From Emiliania huxleyi CCMP1516 (taxonomy: Eukaryota; Haptophyta; Isochrysidales; Noelaerhabdaceae), in contig NW_005199194.1 in assembly GCF_000372725.1 (NCBI RefSeq), positions 43,515 through 107,514 on the forward strand: a stretch of 64,000 nt of DNA, written 5' to 3'. The position numbers and the translations under genes were made by a program. The first letter of the stretch is position 1, and each line of letters opens with the position of its first letter. Shown here piece after piece: positions 30,516 to 41,092 of the stretch. The notes under the pieces are model-generated. The model worked only from the letters and a program-made list of their open reading frames with translations. It had not been told where the DNA came from and did not search any database.

Positions 30516-31949
30516 CTATTCTTCAACAGCCTGGACGGGGCCCTCCGTCTCATACTCAGCCTCCCCCGCGGCCGCCTCAGCGTTACTCCTCGCACGCGCA
30601 AGCCGATCTTGGACGGTCGTCTCCGCCATCAAGTTGGAGGCAGACGCGCTGGCCCTCCTCGCCCGAGCGACGCGCGTGGCCACGAGAATCGCGGTCTCCG
30701 CCGCCTGCTCTTCAGTCTGGTCCGCACCCGTTACTGTCTCAGCCTTGCCTGTCTCCTCCGGCGCGCCCACGTTGTCGGCAAACTTGACAGCCGTTTTCTC
30801 CGGGAGAGGCGTCACCTCTGTCGCGGCTGCATCCGGGGCAGCCCCGACGGCGGCGGGTTCACCCTCATCATCAGCCGGGACAGGCAGCCACGCCACGGAT
30901 CCGCGTGTCATGCGCGTCATGCGAGGCATTGCTGGGAGATCGCCCATCACCGACGGCCGCACAAACGGCACCGCCTCGAGCGCCATCTGTGCCTCGGCTT
31001 CGGCCCGCTTTCGACGAATCATCTCGGCGTGCGCAGCCGATAGATCGCGGCCTGCCTCTGCAACGATGCAGTCATACTCCTCGATTGCAGCGCGCAGATT
31101 CTCCTCCCCACCAATTTTGAGGGTCATGTTTGCGGCAGAGATGCGCAGCGTCCCTCGTCCGGTGAGCGCGAATGCAGCAGCGTATGCGATGCGTGCCAGA
31201 GCATAGTCGCCTCCATCATTCGCTCCCGCGCCGAGCGAGGTGAGCTGCTTTGTCACTTTGTCTGCCAGCTTCTTTTGCCCACCGCAGGTCCGCCACCACT
31301 TCTGCTGCGTCCGCGCGGTGGTCGGTGCAGAGGCTGTGGTGGTGCCGGCGGCCAGAGCGGCGCGAGCCTCACCTCGTTTGCGCTCGACCAGTTGCCGCAC
31401 GGTCGTGCTCATGGATCCGGGGTGTTTATCTTCGTGGGCCAAGAGCACCTCGTACTCGGCACACGCCCTCCGCGCTTCCCCGAGCTTGAAGAGCATGTTG
31501 GCCGCGGAGATGTGAGCGGTCAGCGTCCCGCCCCAGGTGGCTGAGAGCAGGAAGAGGGCTGCTGCGCTCATGGTGGCGCCCTGCTGGTTGGCGAGCGTGG
31601 CTAGGGTGTGCAACGAGGCAAGGTCCAGCTCGCCCTGCTCGGGCTCGACGGTGTTGACCCGTTCAGTGTCCATTACCAGGCAGTGGCCGACGTCGGACTG
31701 GCGAACTAGGAGGGACGTCCGACTGAAGAAAAGTTCGCACCCCGATTGCAGAAGGACATCGATTCCTTCGGGGCACGGGGGGCATTCAGCACAGCGTAAC
31801 CACTCTTCTCCTTCCACTCCCGCGCCTCTCGCGGCGCGAAAGGCGGCCGAGAGAGGTGCGAGATATCGACGTCCAGGCTGCCCACGCGTCGCGAGGGGGG
31901 GCTCGTCCGGCACGTCCGTCGTCGGCGTTATCGTTTTTTTACGGTACAT
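30516..31949 (-). CDS. Unknown TPR-like helical protein
   Basis: Single-exon frame of 477 aa. Two related segments of about 110 residues are visible, each with a helical pair and a shared HISAANMLFKLGEARRACAE / RISAANMTLKIGGEENLRAA phrase, which suggests a duplicated TPR-like module (AxxxYxxAxALxxxG spacing). Between them is a basic segment (TQQKWWRTCGGQKKLADKVT). The N-terminal part has Cys pairs (RCAECPPC). The C-terminal 130 residues are acidic/Ala-rich and probably disordered. No catalytic motif. Start ATG at 31949; the sequence is uninterrupted. Function unknown. Confidence 0.6.
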   Translation of the reverse strand: MYRKKTITPTTDVPDEPPLATRGQPGRRYLAPLSAAFRAARGAGVEGEEWLRCAECPPCPEGIDVLLQSGCELFFSRTSLLVRQSDVGHCLVMDTERVNTVEPEQGELDLASLHTLATLANQQGATMSAAALFLLSATWGGTLTAHISAANMLFKLGEARRACAEYEVLLAHEDKHPGSMSTTVRQLVERKRGEARAALAAGTTTASAPTTARTQQKWWRTCGGQKKLADKVTKQLTSLGAGANDGGDYALARIAYAAAFALTGRGTLRISAANMTLKIGGEENLRAAIEEYDCIVAEAGRDLSAAHAEMIRRKRAEAEAQMALEAVPFVRPSVMGDLPAMPRMTRMTRGSVAWLPVPADDEGEPAAVGAAPDAAATEVTPLPEKTAVKFADNVGAPEETGKAETVTGADQTEEQAAETAILVATRVARARRASASASNLMAETTVQDRLARARSNAEAAAGEAEYETEGPVQAVEE

Positions 31950-34632
31950 CCACAGATCTTTTACATAACATTAACGGATAATCTGTGGGTCCCGCATCAA
32001 CCATCATTGAACGCGGGCTCAATCCACAATCGCTCAAAACTCAAAAGACAAAATTTCTCCGTTTCTGCGTGACTGTGGTGTGTATGATGCCTATGATGCG
32101 CACACGCCCCCTCCGTGAGCTCACATCGACTTGGGTGCGGGGGGCCGGGGCGCGGGGGGATCGGGGGATGCCCCCACACGGCGTCACGGCCCCAGCTGGC
32201 CAGCGGCCCACCTCCCAGCTGACGTCAGCTGTGGAGTCTGGCGAGAGGCGCGCGAGTCCTCGGGCGGAAAAGTGCTGACCGCCACGGAAGGCCGCGAGAA
32301 GCGGGAGCGCCGACCGCCGTGAGCCGTGTGGGCGGCGCTAGCCGGTTAGCGGCGGCCGCGCCGGCCGGCGCGCCCGCGCCGCGCGGGGAGAGAGAAGGGG
32401 CGCGGAGGAATAGATAGGGAACTCTCGCGAGGAGTACGGCTATGATTTTCGCATGAGACGGTCTCGCTCGAAACCAATGACGCAATGTCCATCAAGCTCT
32501 TTTTCTTCGTGTGTTAACGTCGTGTGTGGCGCGACGCGCGCCGCGTGGGTTCGGCTCAGGCGAGGCTTCGCGAGGCCATCGTCGACACGTCGAGGGTGTG
32601 ACGTCCCTCGAGAGCGTCGCCGTTGGCCCTCAAGCTCAAACGCCTCGTGGAGCAGTCCCTGCGGGCGGGGAGGGCGCTGAGGTGAGAAGGGCTGCTGTCT
32701 GCGGCCCGAGGGCGTGGGGACGGTCTGCAGGGAGGCGCTGCGTCCGATAGGAGCGAAAGAGCTTTGGAAAGACTCCACGGTTAGTATTGTCGTACGGAGG
32801 GGGTCGTCATGCGCAGGCCTGGCTGCTGGGAGCTGCTTTGGGAAAGAGTGGTCGCGCGATGGCTCCGCACCGGGTGTGAGCCGGCCTCGTGGATCGACGG
32901 CCGCCGAGAGCGCAGCGCGTCTCCGCGTCGTCCTGCGTGGGGGGGAGAGGTGTCACCGAGTCGCGAGTTGCATCTCGGCGCCTCGTGGTGGAGTGGCGGA
33001 GGAATGCCGGGCGGTTATGACTCGTATGCGTCCAATGGAGGCGGCAGGGCCGCCCCGACTGGCCGGGCGCCGCAAGCGGGCCTCGGCATCCGCGGCTGGA
33101 CGGCAATCTTAAGGACCGCGCGCACACCCCGCCCGCGCGCGACAGGACGCCGCGATGGAGCGGCGGGGCTGCTGATCTTCCAAGGTGTCTGGACCACGCG
33201 ACCGGCGAGAGCGGACGCGAGGTAATTCGTCCTTGGTAGGGTGCGAGGCGTGGGGCGGGGGCTGCGCGAGGTTTCTTGAGAGGGCGGGAAGGAGGCACCT
33301 TTAGGCTCTCACGACGTTACGCCGGTTGGTCAGCCGCGGCGCGAGAGCGACATGCGCGAGAGCGGCGGCGAGAGTGGCGAGAGCGGCGACGTAATGTGCT
33401 TATGACAGTAGCACGAGGGAGGGTGTGGGCGGGCCGCACCCAGGGCTCACCGGGGCCCGGCCATCCCCGCCCCCTCCCTCACCTGCCCCACCCCGGGGCC
33501 TCACTCGCGATGCGCCGTCCCGGGGGGGTAGCTCGCTGCCCGACCCCAGGGCACCCCACACACGGCGCTTACGGGCGGGCCACGCGCACGCGGCCCCGTA
33601 CGCCTACCGCGCGCCCCCGGCCCACCAGCGCCACGCCCCGAGGCGAGGGAGAGCGGCCCGTGCGGCACCACCGCTCACACAGAACAACACAAACTACAAA
33701 TCAACTAAACGGGTGACCCCACTCTACTCTGCACAGACAGTCCGCACTGCTCCAAACGCACATCTCTACCATCTACCGATGCGGACGCAAAAAGCGCGCC
33801 TCGGCGAGACGGATCGCGTCACTTTGCCTGGGCCTGCTGGAATCGCCGCACGCCAGCGCTGCGTGATGATCTGGTCCCAGTTGTCCATAGGCTCGGTTGT
33901 GTCGTCTGTGTATCTAGATCCGGGTGTGTTTCGCGCCTAAGTTGACCACAAATCCCGCCTAAAAAATTGAAAAAGCAAACCCACGCTCCGTACGAAAGTA
34001 CGAAAGAGCTGAATGGGCGGGTCGGATGCCGGGGGGCGGGGTGGGGGGGCCCAGGGGGGGGGGGGGGCACCCGGGGCGCCTCACTCTGAGGAGCTCCGCC
34101 CCGCCCCTGCCCCTCACTGCCCCGGGGGTGGGGCCTCACCCGCAGCCGGCGCGTCCCGGGGTGGGGTCTCGGGGTGAGTCCCGGGTGAGGCCCGCCCCCC
34201 CCCCTCCCTCGGGCTACTGTGAGAAAGAAAGAAAGAAAACAGACAACCCAAGGGAGGGATGGGAGGACGGCACGCCGCCACCACACAGGGATTTTAAGGA
34301 GAGGTGTGTGGTGCGCTATCCGTCGCCCACCCTAGGGAGTCTGCCTCTTCCTATCTCTCTTCGCAGTCTCTCGCTGATTCTCGCGGGCTACTGTGAAAAG
34401 AAAGAAAGAAAACAGACAACCCAAGGGAGGGATGGGAGAGGGCTACTGTGATAAGCACATAATGGGGAAGAGGGATTTTCTTTTTCTATTTCCTCCGACG
34501 AAGTGGCTCTCGTGGAGAGCGCAAGAAGGGAGCCCGGGCCAGAGGCGCAGAAAAAAACCATTGCGCCGCGCGCCAACCTCGAGAGCAGTCCCGCCGCCAA
34601 GCCTGCCACGAGCGCCGGCCCATCTCACCTCC
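31950..34632. other. Gene-poor GC-rich region with G-runs
   Basis: About 2.7 kb. 32100-33700 has many overlapping open frames typical of high GC but none with protein-like texture. 33420-33560 and 34020-34200 are related G/C-run segments sharing GGGGCCTCAC and GCGTCCCGGGG phrases, including a run of 15 G near 34054. 34205-34440 holds tandem GAAAGAAAACAGAC repeats. No gene is supported. Confidence 0.5.
34205..34440 (+). repeat. GAAAGAAAACAGAC repeat family, tandem pair
   Basis: The block GGGCTACTGTGA, (GAAA)n, ACAGACAACCCAAGGGAGGG, ATGGGAG is present at 34209-34264 and again at 34385-34438. The first copy continues with GACGGCACGCCGCC. The same block is at 54270-54345 and, in reverse, at 59425-59482; partial copies are at 7880, 38655, 52855, 53190 and 54066-54160. 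Confidence 0.8.
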
Positions 34633-35595
34633 ATGAAGAGGCGCGCTGCCGCGTCGCCTCGCCCGCCCGCCAAGCGCAGCGCGACCTCGCCCGCCAGCAC
34701 GGTCCGGACGCACAGCCTTCTCCCGATCATCAGCCTCACGGTGCCGCCGGAGGTGCTCATACTCGGCACGCATCCGAGCCGCAAGTCCCTCGCCGAGAGC
34801 CTGAGCGAGAAGGAGGTCCGGATGCGTGGCGGAGCGGGTCCGCAGAACTACGGTCACAGCCAAAACATCTTCTGGAACGTCGCCGGCTCGGCGTGCGGCT
34901 TCAGCCGGCACGCAGTGAGCTACGAGAAGCAGTGCGAGGCCTTCACGGCGCGCGGCTGCGTGCTTTGGGACGTGGTGCGAAGCTGTTTGGGTAAGGGGAG
35001 CCTCGACAGCGACATCGACAAGTCTACGATGGAGGCCAACGACATCCCCGGCCTCCTCTCCCAGCACCCGACGATCCGCCGAATCTGCATCGCCAAGACT
35101 GCAGCCGCCTTCCTGTGCCACTCCAATGGCCACGCTGCGTGGCTCAAGACAGGCGAGGCAGCCGGGCGGAGATGGGACTTTGTCCTCCGCACCGCCAGCC
35201 CCGCCACTGCCGAGACCGCCTCCGTGCTGGGAAAGTACTGCCGGCGGGCCACCGGCTCGGAGATCGAGGCGGCCGTGCAGAAAGAGAGGGCAGCCGGAGA
35301 CGGCGCGTTGCAGCGGACCGTCGAGCTCGTGGTGCTGCCTTCGACGAGCCCTGCAAACGCGGCGATGTCGCCCGACGCAAAGGAAAAGGTGTGGCACAGA
35401 GCTGCGTATGGCTATGAGCGGGCGCCCGCCGCGTACCGCTGCGTCGGCTGCGGCGCCGTCGGCGAGCACTGGTTCGTCGACTGCGACCGGAACGAGGAGT
35501 GGCGGCGCCAGCAGATGGAGAAGAAGACGCGCGGCGACCTGTTTGTCGAGGAGGTCGACGGCGACCGATGGCTGTACTCGAAACCAAAGGCGTGA
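34633..35595 (+). CDS. DNA glycosylase of the HDG (UDG family 6) type
   Basis: Single-exon, 320 aa. Excises deaminated purine/uracil bases in base-excision repair; family members act on hypoxanthine or uracil. Key motifs: LILGTHPSRKSL (motif 1), QNYGHSQNIFWNVAG (matches the QYYGHPRNxFW signature), a GCVLWDVVRSC strand/helix, and the terminal LPSTSPANAAMS loop. A basic, Pro-rich N-terminus (KRRAAASPRPPAKRS) could be a nuclear or organellar leader. C-terminal extra module: CVGCGAVGEHWFVDCD, a possible zinc knuckle, which is not usual in bacterial members. ATG 34633 is the first in a good context; the frame is open upstream into repeat sequence. Substrate preference is inference. Confidence 0.75.
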   Translation: MKRRAAASPRPPAKRSATSPASTVRTHSLLPIISLTVPPEVLILGTHPSRKSLAESLSEKEVRMRGGAGPQNYGHSQNIFWNVAGSACGFSRHAVSYEKQCEAFTARGCVLWDVVRSCLGKGSLDSDIDKSTMEANDIPGLLSQHPTIRRICIAKTAAAFLCHSNGHAAWLKTGEAAGRRWDFVLRTASPATAETASVLGKYCRRATGSEIEAAVQKERAAGDGALQRTVELVVLPSTSPANAAMSPDAKEKVWHRAAYGYERAPAAYRCVGCGAVGEHWFVDCDRNEEWRRQQMEKKTRGDLFVEEVDGDRWLYSKPKA

Positions 35596-35663
35596 AAACG
35601 TAGTTGGTGGGGCGAGGCGAGAAAAATTAACTTTAAGAGCTGCTCTCCAGCGGTGGATCTCGT

Positions 35664-35735
35664 CGCATTAGTAAGGTAAGGTAAAAGGTAAACGTCTCCA
35701 CACACAAAAAGTGGTGGGGCAAGGGGGGGCGACCC
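35664..35735 (+). repeat. Dispersed repeat, inverted copy at 44283
   Basis: GTAAGGTAAGGTAAAAGGTA, then a CTCCACA block, then GTGGTGGGGCAAGGGGGGGCG and ACCCTCGC in sequence (blocks joined). The reverse complement of the same order of blocks is at 44279-44360. Confidence 0.75.
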
Positions 35736-35968
35736 TCGCATCTCCACGCCCGGGACACGGGCAGGAGCCCCACGGCATTCAAAGTGCAAGCACCGGCCCG
35801 GTGCCGTGGGTGAGCAACCTGCACCCCACTCCCTCCCTCCATCGCATTAGAGATTAGTGTCAATGTGTCATGTGTGAAGTAGGCTCCCGGCACATCGACA
35901 TCTAAGAGAGTTTTTCTGTGTACCGCGCCGTATCTGGGAGATTATATACAGTGTAAGTCGTAAGTGTG

Positions 35969-37479
35969 TCAGTGTGAAGAGTGCCCAGTGTCAGAGTGGC
36001 TTACCAGCAATTCGCCCATCCGTGCGTCCAGGCGCCGCGTGTGCTCTGGCAGGCGGCTCTCGTCGCACGCGAGCACCGCCTCCGCGACGGATCGCCCGAG
36101 CACCGCGTGGTGGATCAGGCCGCGCGAGCCGAGCCCGCCAAACAGCCAGGCGGCGCAGCCACCGCCTCCGAGCGCGCTCCTGCCGCCGCCGTCCCCTCGC
36201 CTCGCACCTCGCACCTCGACCGGCAGCTTGCAGACGAGAGGCACGTACCCGAAGTGCGAGCGGGGAGGGAGGGCGCGGACTCCGGCGTCGCACCTGTACA
36301 CTCAGCAGAGGAGGGTGTCAGCACTCTACAGGGCAACGCTGCAGTGCGGGCTGGCTGGCCCGGCACCGCACGATCGGCGCGTCTCGGATCGAGGGCAGCA
36401 TCTCCTGCTGGTGCGAGGCGAGGCCGGGACGTTAGCACAAGCCTCGCCACACCAACTCCCTTCCTCTCCGCCCCTCTCCTCCAGTGGCGCCAGCAGCGCC
36501 GCCGCCGCCTCGGCCTCGCTCGGAGGCTCGCGGAGCCCTTCCGGGTCGTACTCGAAGGTTGCGCCGCAGAGCAGCAGGTCGCCCCCCTCCCCCGCCGGCA
36601 CGATGTACTTCCCGCAGATAAGCGGCGTCTCCAACCCGGCTCGGTTCTCGAGGTGCAAGTTCTGGCCGCGGCACGGCCGGAGCGGCAAGCCAGACAGCTC
36701 GGCGAGGTCGGAGGCGCGGGAGCCGAGGCAGACCACCACAGCGTCGTACGGCGCCTAGGGCCAGGCTCCGAGAGCTCTCGGTGGCCCGCCTGCCGCAAGA
36801 GCGCCACCACGCCGCTTCACGGCTCCTCCCCTCGCTCGCTCGCAGCCGCCGCCACCGCCGCCAGAGAAGGGAGGGCGCTGCACCGCCACTCGAGCCCGCT
36901 TCCTCGCTCGCGGGCGATGCGGCCGCACAGGGCCCACAGCGCACGCAGGTAGGCCGGAGTGTCGACGCGCAGCGCCGACGGCGCGTGTGCGACTCCCTCC
37001 ACCCCGGCGCCCACCGTAGCTCCGGCGATGGCGCTCGCGTCGGAAGCAGAGAGCCAGCGCTGCTCGAGCGCGGCGCTGGGCGCAGCAGCAGCGGCGCCGC
37101 CAGCGCGACTGGCGCGCTCGAGCTCGCTCGCCAGGTCGTGATCGAGAGCGAGGCGCAGCAAGCCGCTGGCCTCAGAGACGCGCTCGGAGCTGACTGCCTC
37201 GCACCGCTGAAGCAGCGCAGACGTCGCAGCGAAGCCCTCCTGTCCCATCCATATCTCGCGACCCTTTGGCGTGAAGGGATGGAGCAGACCGGCAGCAACC
37301 GCAGAGGCACCGCCAAGGCCCGGTCCGACCTCCGCGTCGTACACGTGCACCTCATCAGCTCCGCCATCGAGCAGAGGCACCGCCGTCCCGAGCCCGGCGA
37401 GGCCACCGCCGAGGACAGCGACGCGCATGGCGACCGCTGCCGGCAGCAGCAGCAGCCAGCCTCCACGCATCCTCATCAA
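35969..37479 (-). CDS. FAD-dependent oxidoreductase (DAO fold)
   Basis: Four-exon, about 430-aa flavoprotein of the D-amino-acid-oxidase fold (ThiO/MnmC-C-like). A short hydrophobic leader (GWLLLLPAAVA) precedes the FAD-binding motif VAVLGGGLAGLGTA. Later motifs: YDAVVVCLGSRASDL, GKYIVPAG...LLCGATFEYDPEG, then VRCDAGVRALPPRSHFGYVP and WLFGGLGSRGLIHHAVLG, the C-terminal FAD-pyrophosphate motif. Exons (descending): 37479-36826, 36754-36479, 36404-36367, 36293-35969; exon 3 is 38 nt. Donors GA, GA, GT; lengths 71, 74 and 73 nt. The flank repeat at 36825/36754 (CGTGGTGG in register) supports the first GA donor. It is 76 bp downstream of the fibrillin gene stop, same strand. Substrate unknown. Confidence 0.8.
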
Positions 37480-37555
37480 CGATTGGCTCGCTGGCGAAGC
37501 AGGGCGAGACTAAAAAGAATTTTGGCGACCGCGCTCGATTACTCACTCATCAGCG

Positions 37556-38364
37556 TCAGCGCGGTCGAAGTAGCACGAGCAGGCGCGCCGGATCCACCGC
37601 ATGGCTCGCCTCCCCCATCTCGCGCGCCTCGCCGCCGGCAGCGGTCGAGTCCGCGCTCCACTGCAGCACGTGCAGCTCCTGCGGCGGTGCAGGGGCGGGC
37701 GGGGTCGGCATGAATCGCGCTCAATGTGAACTGGGAGAGGAGGCTGCTGTGCTAGCAGCGCCTGATCGAGGAAGAGCTGCGCCAAATAGAGCGTCGGCAC
37801 GTCCGCCTCCCAGCGCGCCTCCGACACCGCCCGGAACGACAGGCCGGTGGCCGCAGCGACCGCATCAACGAGCGCCTCTCCCTCTGCGCAGCTCTCTCCG
37901 GCAGCCTCGAGCGCTAGAGGCTCGCATCGCAGCTCGAGCTCGTCGCAGCAGGTCGCGGACAGGCTGCCTCGCAGGCTGAGAGAGAGCTCGTCCTCCGACC
38001 CCACCGCGGAACGGACGGCTGCGGAGAGATGCAGAGAGTCGGGAGTCACCTCCACCTCGGCAGCGCCAGACTGCACCACGCCGCCGCCGGGCGGTGTGAG
38101 AGAGGCGGACTCGAGCGAGAAGGTGCCGGACCACAGGTCATAGTCCACCGACGGGTCGGGCCGTGTCGGGTTGACCGAGGAAAGCGCCGTCACCAGGGCA
38201 GCAGCATCTGCCGAGAGCACGCCCGCCTCGGCTGCCAGAGCGGCCCGCAGCGCTGCCTTGGCCGATCTGAACCAGGCCACGTCGACAGCAATCTCGCTGG
38301 CGCGCGGCGAGGTGGCGCGGCGAGGTGCAGCAAAGCCGGTGGCTAGCGTCAACGTTAGGATCAT
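37556..38364 (-). CDS. Plastid fibrillin (PAP)-like protein
   Basis: About 241 aa. The N-terminus MILTLTLATGFAAPRRATSP looks like a bipartite leader of secondary plastids: a signal peptide with Phe at the expected cleavage (LATG|FAAP). The body has ALVTALSSVNPTRPDPSVDY then DLWSGTFSLE, like the N-terminal helix and first strand of the fibrillin/PAP lipid-binding fold, and ends LYLAQLFLDQELHVLQWS...ARLLVLLRPR, like the last strands (YLDxDLRVxRG..LFVL.R). Exon 1 38364-37762, exon 2 37678-37556, 83-nt GC-AG intron, phase 0; the flank repeat GCGCTGCTA/GAGCTGCAC supports it. Fibrillins coat plastoglobules or thylakoids. Family assignment moderate. Confidence 0.6.
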
Positions 38365-38395
38365 GGCTACACGAAGAACGCAATCGAACGCCTAT

Positions 38396-38604
38396 TTCCG
38401 GCTCCTAGCCGGATAGGGGGTCTGTTGGCACTGACTCGCGCCAAAACGCCCTACCTACTCGAGTACCTTACCCCAGGCAGAGCGAAGCGAAAAAAGAAAA
38501 AGAAATTTGCAGCGCCCTTTTGGGCGAAACAAGACCAACCTACCTACCTATCTGGGAGGGGCCAGCCAGTGGCTACAGACCCCCTATCCGGCTAGGAGCC
38601 GGAA
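38396..38604. mobile_element. MITE with perfect 29-bp terminal inverted repeats
   Basis: A 209-bp element. The left end 38396-38424 (TTCCGGCTCCTAGCCGGATA then GGGGGTCTG) and right end 38576-38604 are exact reverse complements over 29 bp. The end itself contains a smaller dyad (CCGGCTCCTAGCCGG). No coding capacity and no clear target duplication. It lies 32 bp upstream of the fibrillin-like ATG, so it probably sits in that promoter or 5' UTR. A related motif CCGGCTCTTAGCCGG is at 50289. Confidence 0.85.
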
Positions 38605-39472
38605 CCCAGCAGCTGTGCAGCTCAAACGAAAAAAAACGGGGCGAATATGCGGGTGGCACTCCCATCCCTCCCTTGCGCCTTGGCGCTTGGGTTGCACGTT
38701 TTCTTTCTTTCTTTCTTTCTTTACTCCTGATTTACTCCCCCTCAGGGCGCCCTCCGCAGCGGCGCTGCCTTCCTGCCACGAGAGAGGAGATTGCGCACAC
38801 AGCCGCAGCGAGAGGCACTGAGATCATCTCTCTCTGAGATAATCTCTCTCTGAGTCAGAGTACAGAGAGATCAGTCACCAGAGTTGGTTCAGAGTCAGAG
38901 AGCAGCCTTAGGGTGCAGCAAGACCCGAGCGCGCCCGGGCTCCACCTCTCTCGCCGCGAGCGATTATTAATAATTGGCGGTGCTTTCTTTACTTGCTTGC
39001 GGACTTTGCGGAGATCAGCAGGAGGATGTACGAAGAGGTTAGGAGCGGCAGGGACCCGAGGGACCATGTGGAAGACGGCTAGTGCTAGTCGTGTAGTCCC
39101 CCATCGAGGGATGAGGGAGGACGACCCCGGCTAGCCGCCGACCACACCCACACGAAAGAACCCTGCACAAAGATCGCAAGGGGAAGGCCCTTCAAGGGCG
39201 GGGACCTGTTCCTTTTTACCCACCTCACAGTAGAGAGGTGTCCGTTTTTATTTATTTATTTATTTATTTCTTGCTTGCGTTCTGTCCTTGCTTGTTTGTC
39301 AGGGTGGGCGTGCAGCGTGCAGCGTGCAGGTTGTGCTTGTGGTTGAGTTACCGACCGCACTCCACAAGTGTGTGCCACCCACATGCCCGTCTGCCATGAT
39401 CGTGCATGGACGGCTGAATACCCCGGTGAGCTCACAGCTCACCCGATGCCTCCCTCGCTACCCCGACGGCCA
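38605..39472. other. Spacer with simple repeats
   Basis: Holds a fragment of the GAAA repeat family in reverse (38655-38722, ending in (TTTC)n), a doubled AGATAATCTCTCTCTGAG phrase at 38820-38855, and (TTTA)n at 39248-39270. No gene seen. Confidence 0.5.
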
Positions 39473-40493
39473 TCACCTCTGCCCTGCCGCCACCTCGCCG
39501 CCTGCTCCGCCTGCGCCGCCGCTCGCGCCGCCGCGGCCCGACAGCCCCGACCTCCGGACGTAGTCCACGCCGTTCCAGCCGATGTCGGCTCCGAGGCCGG
39601 CTCGGAGCTTGCGGTAAAAGGCGTGGAACTGGAACGTGTCGCCCGAGTGGCGCGAGACGTCGATGCGGTGGCCGCAGCGCCCCTCCGCCTGCTCCGCCGC
39701 GTCCGCCTCCGAGATGAAGATGACGGCCTGCATCTGAGCGCTGCCCATCGCGGCGAAGTTGCAGGGGAGTGTCTTGATGGAGAGCGGGTTGGTGGCGACG
39801 CCCGGGACCTCGAAGGGGACGCCGAGCGCGGAGAGCACCTTGCCCACCCGCTCCACGGACCCCTCGAGCCCCCCCTCCGCCGGCATCTCCCAGCCGAGTC
39901 GGCGGACGGGCACGCAGCTGCGGGCCGCCGCGGGGGCGCGCGTGTCCGCCCTCGCCCACAGCGAGGCGACGTCGGGAGACACCTTGCGCGGCAGCTCCGA
40001 ATCGGGCGAGTAGAGCACCGCCAGCGGCCGCTGCGAGCCGCACTGCCCTTTTTGGGAGCGCGCCCGGAAGGGAGGCGAGTTCGGGTGCAGCGCCAGCGAC
40101 TGGAGCGAGGTGCGCGCCACGCCGTGCGGGCCGACGACGGGAGAGGGAGGGGGGGGCGCGTCGCCCGTGCGGAGGCGCTGCGGCCCCGGGGCGATGAAGC
40201 CGTTCTGCGCCGCCGCCGCGTGCCCTCCCTCCCTCCCCGCCGCCGTCGCCGTCGCCGGCTCCGCCTCCGCCCTCTCTACCGCTCCTCCTGCTTCCCCTGC
40301 TGCGCCTGCTGCGCCTGCCGCCCCCGCCACCCCTGCTGCCCGTTCCGTGCTCGCCGCCGGCCCCGCGCCCACCCCGCCGCTCGACGCTCCTCCGCAGCGA
40401 GGGCCTTCACGGCCCGCCGCCACGCCGAGGCCCGAGCAGAGGGTCAGCGCCGCGGCGCCCGCGTCTTTGGCGCGCTTGAGGGTCTTCCTGTGC

Positions 40494-40525
<32 letters not shown>

Positions 40526-41092
40526 CAGGTTGACGGGCCGAAGCAGCTGCAGCTGCCACGTCATCACCTCGGCGCGGGCCTCGTGCACCGTCATTCGAGC
40601 CTCGGGAGGCAGCGCTATCATGCCGCACAGCAGCGAGATGACGGGGGAGGTGAAGTGCGCCGGGCAGCTGAGGCGGGAGGAGGCGACGAAGCTCTCCCAG
40701 AAGGGACAGGCGACCGATTTCGAAGCGAACGGCGGGTAGCCCGTCAGCAGCACGTAGAGGAAGACGCCGAGGTTCCAGGTGTATGCCGACTGCACCTCCC
40801 GCAGAGGCGCCTCGGGCGGCACGAATATGACGTCACCGCTCAGCTCGCACGCGGGAGGGACGCCAGGAGGCGATGCGGTCTCGCTCACGCTGATTGCGCC
40901 TCGCTCACTTACGTAGACATGCGAAGGAAGGAGCGGGACATAAGCCTCCTGTCGCTCGACGTAGTCGAGGAGCGACTGGAGCACAGACGCCGCAGCCGCG
41001 TCGGTAAGCGGTCCGTCTTCGGCGATGGTGTCGAACAGCGGCTGGCCGCGTGCCTCCGAGGAGGAGGCCTGGGCGGCCACGGAGGCGGCCAT
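39473..41092 (-). CDS. Pseudokinase: kinase C-lobe with KA1-like tail
   Basis: Single-exon, 539 aa. The frame starts at the kinase C-lobe. A helix like alphaE leads to LLPSHVYVSERGAISVSE, which occupies the place of the catalytic loop and DFG but has neither HRD nor DFG. Then SAYTWNLGVFLYVLLTGYPP, the hallmark F-helix region of CAMK/SNF1-type kinases, and the G-H-I helices follow. No glycine loop or catalytic lysine is encoded upstream. A low-complexity linker (GNGNGNGK, Ala/Gly-rich) follows. The last 130 residues (QMQAVIFISEADAAEQ, SRHSGDTFQFHAFYRKLRAG) look like a KA1 domain. The start is the first ATG (41092). A truncated upstream exon with an N-lobe cannot be excluded. Confidence 0.65.

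Noticed and set aside
33276-33940. Plus-strand frames of 130-170 codons
   Set aside because: Composition tracks GC bias; no motif, no consistent frame, region contains G-run repeats.
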